Below are positions 60,967-64,000 of a stretch of 64,000 bases of DNA, in pieces. The position numbers were made by a program, and so were the translations under genes. The DNA is from Oscillospiraceae bacterium (GTDB lineage: Bacteria > Bacillota > Clostridia > Oscillospirales > Ruminococcaceae): positions 105,145 through 169,144 of the forward strand of contig JAGBCL010000115.1 in NCBI GenBank assembly GCA_018110825.1. The letters run 5' to 3'. Each line of letters begins with the position of its first letter. The stretch's first letter is position 1. A model generated the notes under the pieces. That model saw only the letters and a list, made by a program, of their open reading frames with translations, was not told the origin of the DNA and ran no database searches.

Positions 60967-61703
60967 CAGCGTTCCCTCCTTTTCAGCATAAGTGCGGTAA
61001 CCACGTACCCAAGACCCAGCAGGCCTATCATAATAAGCGGCATAAATGGTGCAAGTTTGGCAGCTTTATCAAACAATTCGTTTATTGCATTCAAGTTTGG
61101 TGCTTCATTTCTGTCCTCACGGAACATTATGGGGGCAACCGCAAACAGCGAGATTATGACAGCCGCTACACCCGCTTTTTCCATTGAGCCAAGAACAAAC
61201 ACAAGAATTTTCATCAACATCGCAAAAGCTAACATCATAGTTAAAATCACCAGAATCATGCCAATTATTCTTCCGTCAAAGGCTGTTCCGCTTATAGAGC
61301 AGGAAATTGCCATATAGACTATTCCCAGAACTATTGCGGCAACAAGGATTATAGCGACGAAAGTGAATTTGGCGAGGGCGTATTTCCACGGTGAAACGGG
61401 AAGCGTCATTCTGAATCGGCGCCACACAGCTGCTGTTTCGTGTTCGTCCGATTCGGCAAGGCTCATAAGCATTGCCCCGAGCATTACAACAGGCGTAAGG
61501 TCAAGTCCCATAAGCATTGGATTAACCACTGCTCCTACTTTTTCATCAAAATCGAAAGACGACGCAAGGTTCCCGCACACCATACTCAGACGGAAAAGCA
61601 GAAACATTACAGAAATGCTCATAAAGCCTATTATAGAGCTTTTCAAATATTTCAGTGCCATAACAGCTTCACGGTACACAAGATATCTGAAAGGTGCCTT
61701 CAT
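60966..61703 (-). CDS. ABC-2 type transporter permease
   Basis: This 245-residue protein has six membrane segments; the N-terminal RYLVYREAVMALKYLKSSI and the inner TLPVSPWKYALAKF (cytosolic coupling segment) are family marks. ATG 61703 overlaps the ATPase stop by one base (TAATG). Substrate unknown; relatives act in envelope stress or export. Confidence 0.82.
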   Translation of the reverse strand: MKAPFRYLVYREAVMALKYLKSSIIGFMSISVMFLLFRLSMVCGNLASSFDFDEKVGAVVNPMLMGLDLTPVVMLGAMLMSLAESDEHETAAVWRRFRMTLPVSPWKYALAKFTFVAIILVAAIVLGIVYMAISCSISGTAFDGRIIGMILVILTMMLAFAMLMKILVFVLGSMEKAGVAAVIISLFAVAPIMFREDRNEAPNLNAINELFDKAAKLAPFMPLIMIGLLGLGYVVTALMLKRRER

Positions 61704-62581
61704 TATGACCACTCCTTCTTTTCACGGTTAACATAGAAAAGCATAATTTCTTCAAGGGTAGTCTTTTCGATTTGCAGACCCGAATACTTCTTCTTTGCAG
61801 CTGCACGGTCGGAAACCATTGCCTCGACACCGAAATCGTTAAGACGTGCGCTGATGAAATCAGCCTTGTCGATTTCCTGATAGTCAGCCTTTGTGCACTT
61901 GATTACGCCGTGGCTGTCGAGAATATCGTCCTTGTAACCGCTGAGAAGGATTTTTCCCTTGTCGATGAAGGTTACGCAGTCCGCAATCTTTTCGAGGTCG
62001 CTGGTGATGTGTGAGGACATCAGGATACTGTTGGTTTCGTCCTGCAAGTATTCACGGAAAATATCAAGGATTTCGTTACGAACAACAGGGTCAAGTCCCG
62101 TTGTTGCCTCGTCCATAATCAGCAGCTTTGCGCCGTGGGAAAGAGCTGTGGCAATCTGAAGCTTCATCTTCATACCCTTTGAAAGCGCCTTGATTTTCTT
62201 CTTTCTCGGCAGGGAGAAACGGTCAACGTATGTAAAGAACTGCTCCTCGCTCCAGTTTTTGTACATTCCCTTGAACATCTTGTTCAGGCGGATTGCGTTG
62301 AAGCTTTCGTGGAACGGAATTTCGTCGAACACGGCGGCGATATGCTCCTTGATTTCGTACTCGTTTTCAATGTGGTCACGTCCAAGCATTGTGATTGTTC
62401 CGTCATTGATTTTGATAATGTTCAACAGCGCCTTGATTGTGGTGGTCTTACCAGCGCCGTTCTGACCGATGAAGCCCATAATGCTTCCTCTCGGCACGCT
62501 GAAGCTAACATTGTCAAGTGTAAAGCCGTCGTATTTCTTGGTCAAGCCCTTTATTTCTATTGCATTCTCGTAATTATCCAT
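61703..62581 (-). CDS. ABC transporter ATP-binding protein (YtrB-like)
   Basis: This 292-residue ATPase has Walker A GQNGAGKTTT, a degenerate signature LSKGMKMKL in place of LSGGQ, Walker B LLIMDEATTGLDP and switch His in SSHI. The C-terminal 70 residues are an extra domain usual in this group. ATG 62581 overlaps the end of the GntR gene by eight bases (ATGGATAA), so it is coupled to it. Confidence 0.92.
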   Translation of the reverse strand: MDNYENAIEIKGLTKKYDGFTLDNVSFSVPRGSIMGFIGQNGAGKTTTIKALLNIIKINDGTITMLGRDHIENEYEIKEHIAAVFDEIPFHESFNAIRLNKMFKGMYKNWSEEQFFTYVDRFSLPRKKKIKALSKGMKMKLQIATALSHGAKLLIMDEATTGLDPVVRNEILDIFREYLQDETNSILMSSHITSDLEKIADCVTFIDKGKILLSGYKDDILDSHGVIKCTKADYQEIDKADFISARLNDFGVEAMVSDRAAAKKKYSGLQIEKTTLEEIMLFYVNREKKEWS

Positions 62582-62957
62582 TCTCGTCGCCTCCATAGAC
62601 AAGTTCAAGGATTTCCTTCATTTCCTCCAGTGTAAGACCGCAGACTTTTGCCTTTTCGCAGGCCTTTGCCAGCAGCTCCTCTGTCTGCCTTACGCTTTCC
62701 TCGCGGAGGAAATCCGTGTTCTGCGATTTTACGAAGCAGCCCCTGCCCGTGAAGTTCTCAATAAACCCGTCACGCTCAAGCTCCTCGTAAGCACGCTTTG
62801 TTGTTATAACGCTTATTCTCAGTTGTTGAGCAAGTGCACGCATTGACGGAAGGGCGTCCCCTGCCGCAAGCTCGCCGCTCATAATGTGCGATTTAATCTG
62901 CGAAATAATCTGCTGATAAATCGGCTCGTCGGAAGAATTGCTTAAAATGATATCCAT
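62574..62957 (-). CDS. GntR family regulator (YtrA subfamily)
   Basis: This 127-residue repressor has a winged helix (about residues 8-75; PIYQQIISQIKSHIMSGEL, LPSMRALAQQL and GFIENFTGRGCFV) and a short helical C-terminus without ligand domain, the YtrA type. It heads the ABC operon and likely represses it, lifting repression on envelope stress. ATG 62957 follows AAGGAG. Confidence 0.9.
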   Translation of the reverse strand: MDIILSNSSDEPIYQQIISQIKSHIMSGELAAGDALPSMRALAQQLRISVITTKRAYEELERDGFIENFTGRGCFVKSQNTDFLREESVRQTEELLAKACEKAKVCGLTLEEMKEILELVYGGDENG

Positions 62958-62979
62958 AATTATACTCCTTGGAGAAATA

Positions 62980-63029
62980 TTGTATATATACGATATACAC
63001 AATATAACACACATATACACACTTGTCAA
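62980..63029 (-). promoter_or_regulatory. Promoter and likely operator of the GntR-ABC operon
   Basis: Minus strand: -35 TTGACA (63024-63029), 17-bp spacer, -10 TATATT (63001-63006). An imperfect palindrome TTGTATATA...TATACACAA (62980-63002) overlaps the -10 and start point, the expected place for self-repression. Confidence 0.75.
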
Positions 63030-63163
63030 GAGGGAAAAGGAAATTTTTTTGAGAAAAGTATTATTATTTCGGAGCAGATACTTGTAAGACTATATTTCAA
63101 AGCAAAAAAATCCCCGATACAATTAGATGTCAGTGGATAAAGAAGTATTTAAACTTAAAGTCA

Positions 63164-63192
63164 AAGGTTGCGTAGTAATCCTACGCAGCCTT
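63164..63192. terminator. Terminator after the second large recombinase
   Basis: A 12-bp stem (AAGGTTGCGTAG with near-complement) overlaps the stop; T-runs on the plus strand. Confidence 0.7.
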
Positions 63193-64000
63193 TTTCTTTT
63201 TGTCGTACTCCCAGCTGTCAGCAACAACCGTAGCTGTGACAACATTAAATCTGAAATAAATCTCAATTTTCTGTTTCCTGTGTCCGCTGGACTTGTCGGG
63301 AGCGTGAACTACAATCTTTTCAATGAATTCGTGCATAATTTCTGGCGTAAGCTCTGTAATTTCAGTGCGATTACGGACAATTTTCAGAAACTGCTCAACA
63401 TCAGTATGTTGCTGCTCGTTGGTGTCAATGAATTTAGTAAATTCATTGACAGCTTGTTTCAGCTTATCTTGTTCGTCCTCATAGCCCTTGGACATCATTG
63501 TAAATCGCTCATCCGAAATCTTTCCGCTTACATTGTCCTCATAAAGCCTTGTAAACAGCTTGTCCAGTTCCGAAATTCTCTTTTCAGCTTGGGCAAGCAT
63601 TTTTCTTGCACGTTTTAATTCTGAAAAGTGCTTTTGTGTAGAAGTGTTCATTGCTTCACGGATAAACATATCCTTGTTTTCCTTAACCGTAATAAGTAAC
63701 TTGTTCAGTTCTTTCAAAACAATTTCTTTTAATACAATTGTTCTGATAAAATGAGCTGTACAAGCATCTTTATCCCCTGCATAAACTGAACACTTTAAAT
63801 GCTCTTGGTCGTCATTAAGGTATTTCGACCTGCAAAGGTACATCTTACTGCCGCAATCTGCACAGTAAACCATTCCCGAAAACGGATTAGTTTCACCACA
63901 TTTCTGAATTCTGCGCTTGTTTTTACGCAATTCCTGTACCAAATCAAAATCGTGCTGAGAAACAATCGGTTCGTGCGTGTTCTCAAAAATCACCCATTCA
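63181..64000 (-). CDS. Large serine recombinase, C-terminal part (partial)
   Basis: The frame continues past the window end, giving 272 visible residues. FENTHEPIVSQHDFDLVQ is the end of the Recombinase domain, followed by a zinc ribbon (GMVYCADCGSKM; second pair near CSVYAG...C), a coiled coil (KRARKMLAQAEKRISELDKLFTRLYE) and a beta-like C-terminus. Same family as 11059-12819 but not a close copy, since wording of every block differs. It probably belongs to another element beyond the window. Confidence 0.85.
   Translation of the reverse strand, partial: EWVIFENTHEPIVSQHDFDLVQELRKNKRRIQKCGETNPFSGMVYCADCGSKMYLCRSKYLNDDQEHLKCSVYAGDKDACTAHFIRTIVLKEIVLKELNKLLITVKENKDMFIREAMNTSTQKHFSELKRARKMLAQAEKRISELDKLFTRLYEDNVSGKISDERFTMMSKGYEDEQDKLKQAVNEFTKFIDTNEQQHTDVEQFLKIVRNRTEITELTPEIMHEFIEKIVVHAPDKSSGHRKQKIEIYFRFNVVTATVVADSWEYDKKKKAA

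Overview
The window looks like a chromosomal segment of a Gram-positive, AT-rich, endospore-forming Clostridia member, most likely a Ruminococcus-like Oscillospiraceae. Pointers are SpoVT, a PPi-type phosphofructokinase, Wzz/BY-kinase plus PHP-phosphatase capsule control, Thr-rich surface proteins, and AGGAGG-type ribosome binding sites before almost every gene. I noticed no rRNA, tRNA or CRISPR array. The species is inferred.

Layout. (1) 1-11,050: core genes: DUF378 end, esterase, DUF4190 protein, D,D-peptidase, pfp, FecR-domain surface protein, diguanylate cyclase, spoVT, a LacI remnant and a chemoreceptor. (2) 11,059-22,612: an integrative-element-like block with a large serine recombinase, a small recombinase-adjacent protein, P4-type primase/helicase, an HTH regulator, a UvrD-like helicase, a small resolvase, and a cassette of class II glutamine amidotransferase + Zn-ribbon amidoligase + DUF960 separated by strong hairpins. 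(3) 22,708-45,770: a capsule/exopolysaccharide locus almost entirely on the minus strand, from a Wzz/tyrosine-kinase fusion at the head to ugd and a terminator at the end. The tyrosine phosphatase gene alone lies on the plus strand with its own promoter. (4) 45,580-48,207: the head of that locus is a likely invertible promoter. A sigma-A type promoter sits between perfect 20-bp inverted repeats, next to a Hin/resolvase-type serine recombinase gene broken by one base in an A8 run, then an orphan phage tail/baseplate-like gene. (5) 48,441-57,438: metabolic and membrane genes (xpt-pbuX, esterases, chemoreceptor, TraX-like). (6) 57,439-60,108: a graveyard containing an internally deleted dehydrogenase, a partial duplicate of spoVT, a RibD_C pseudogene cut off at another copy of the recombination site, and more than 1 kb of gene-free DNA. 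(7) 60,253-64,000: a GntR-controlled ABC-2 transporter operon and the end of a second large serine recombinase.

How it works together. The capsule locus encodes UDP-sugar supply (GlmS, a nucleotidyltransferase, UDP-Glc dehydrogenase, an epimerase), a bacillosamine-like branch (4,6-dehydratase, aminotransferase, acyltransferases), a monotopic phosphoglycosyl transferase, three glycosyltransferases, flippase and two polymerase-like proteins. A Wzz/kinase plus phosphatase pair would control export. The present orientation of the promoter segment points into the operon (ON). Inversion would silence it, so I interpret this as phase-variable capsule expression, possibly locked ON by the recombinase frameshift.
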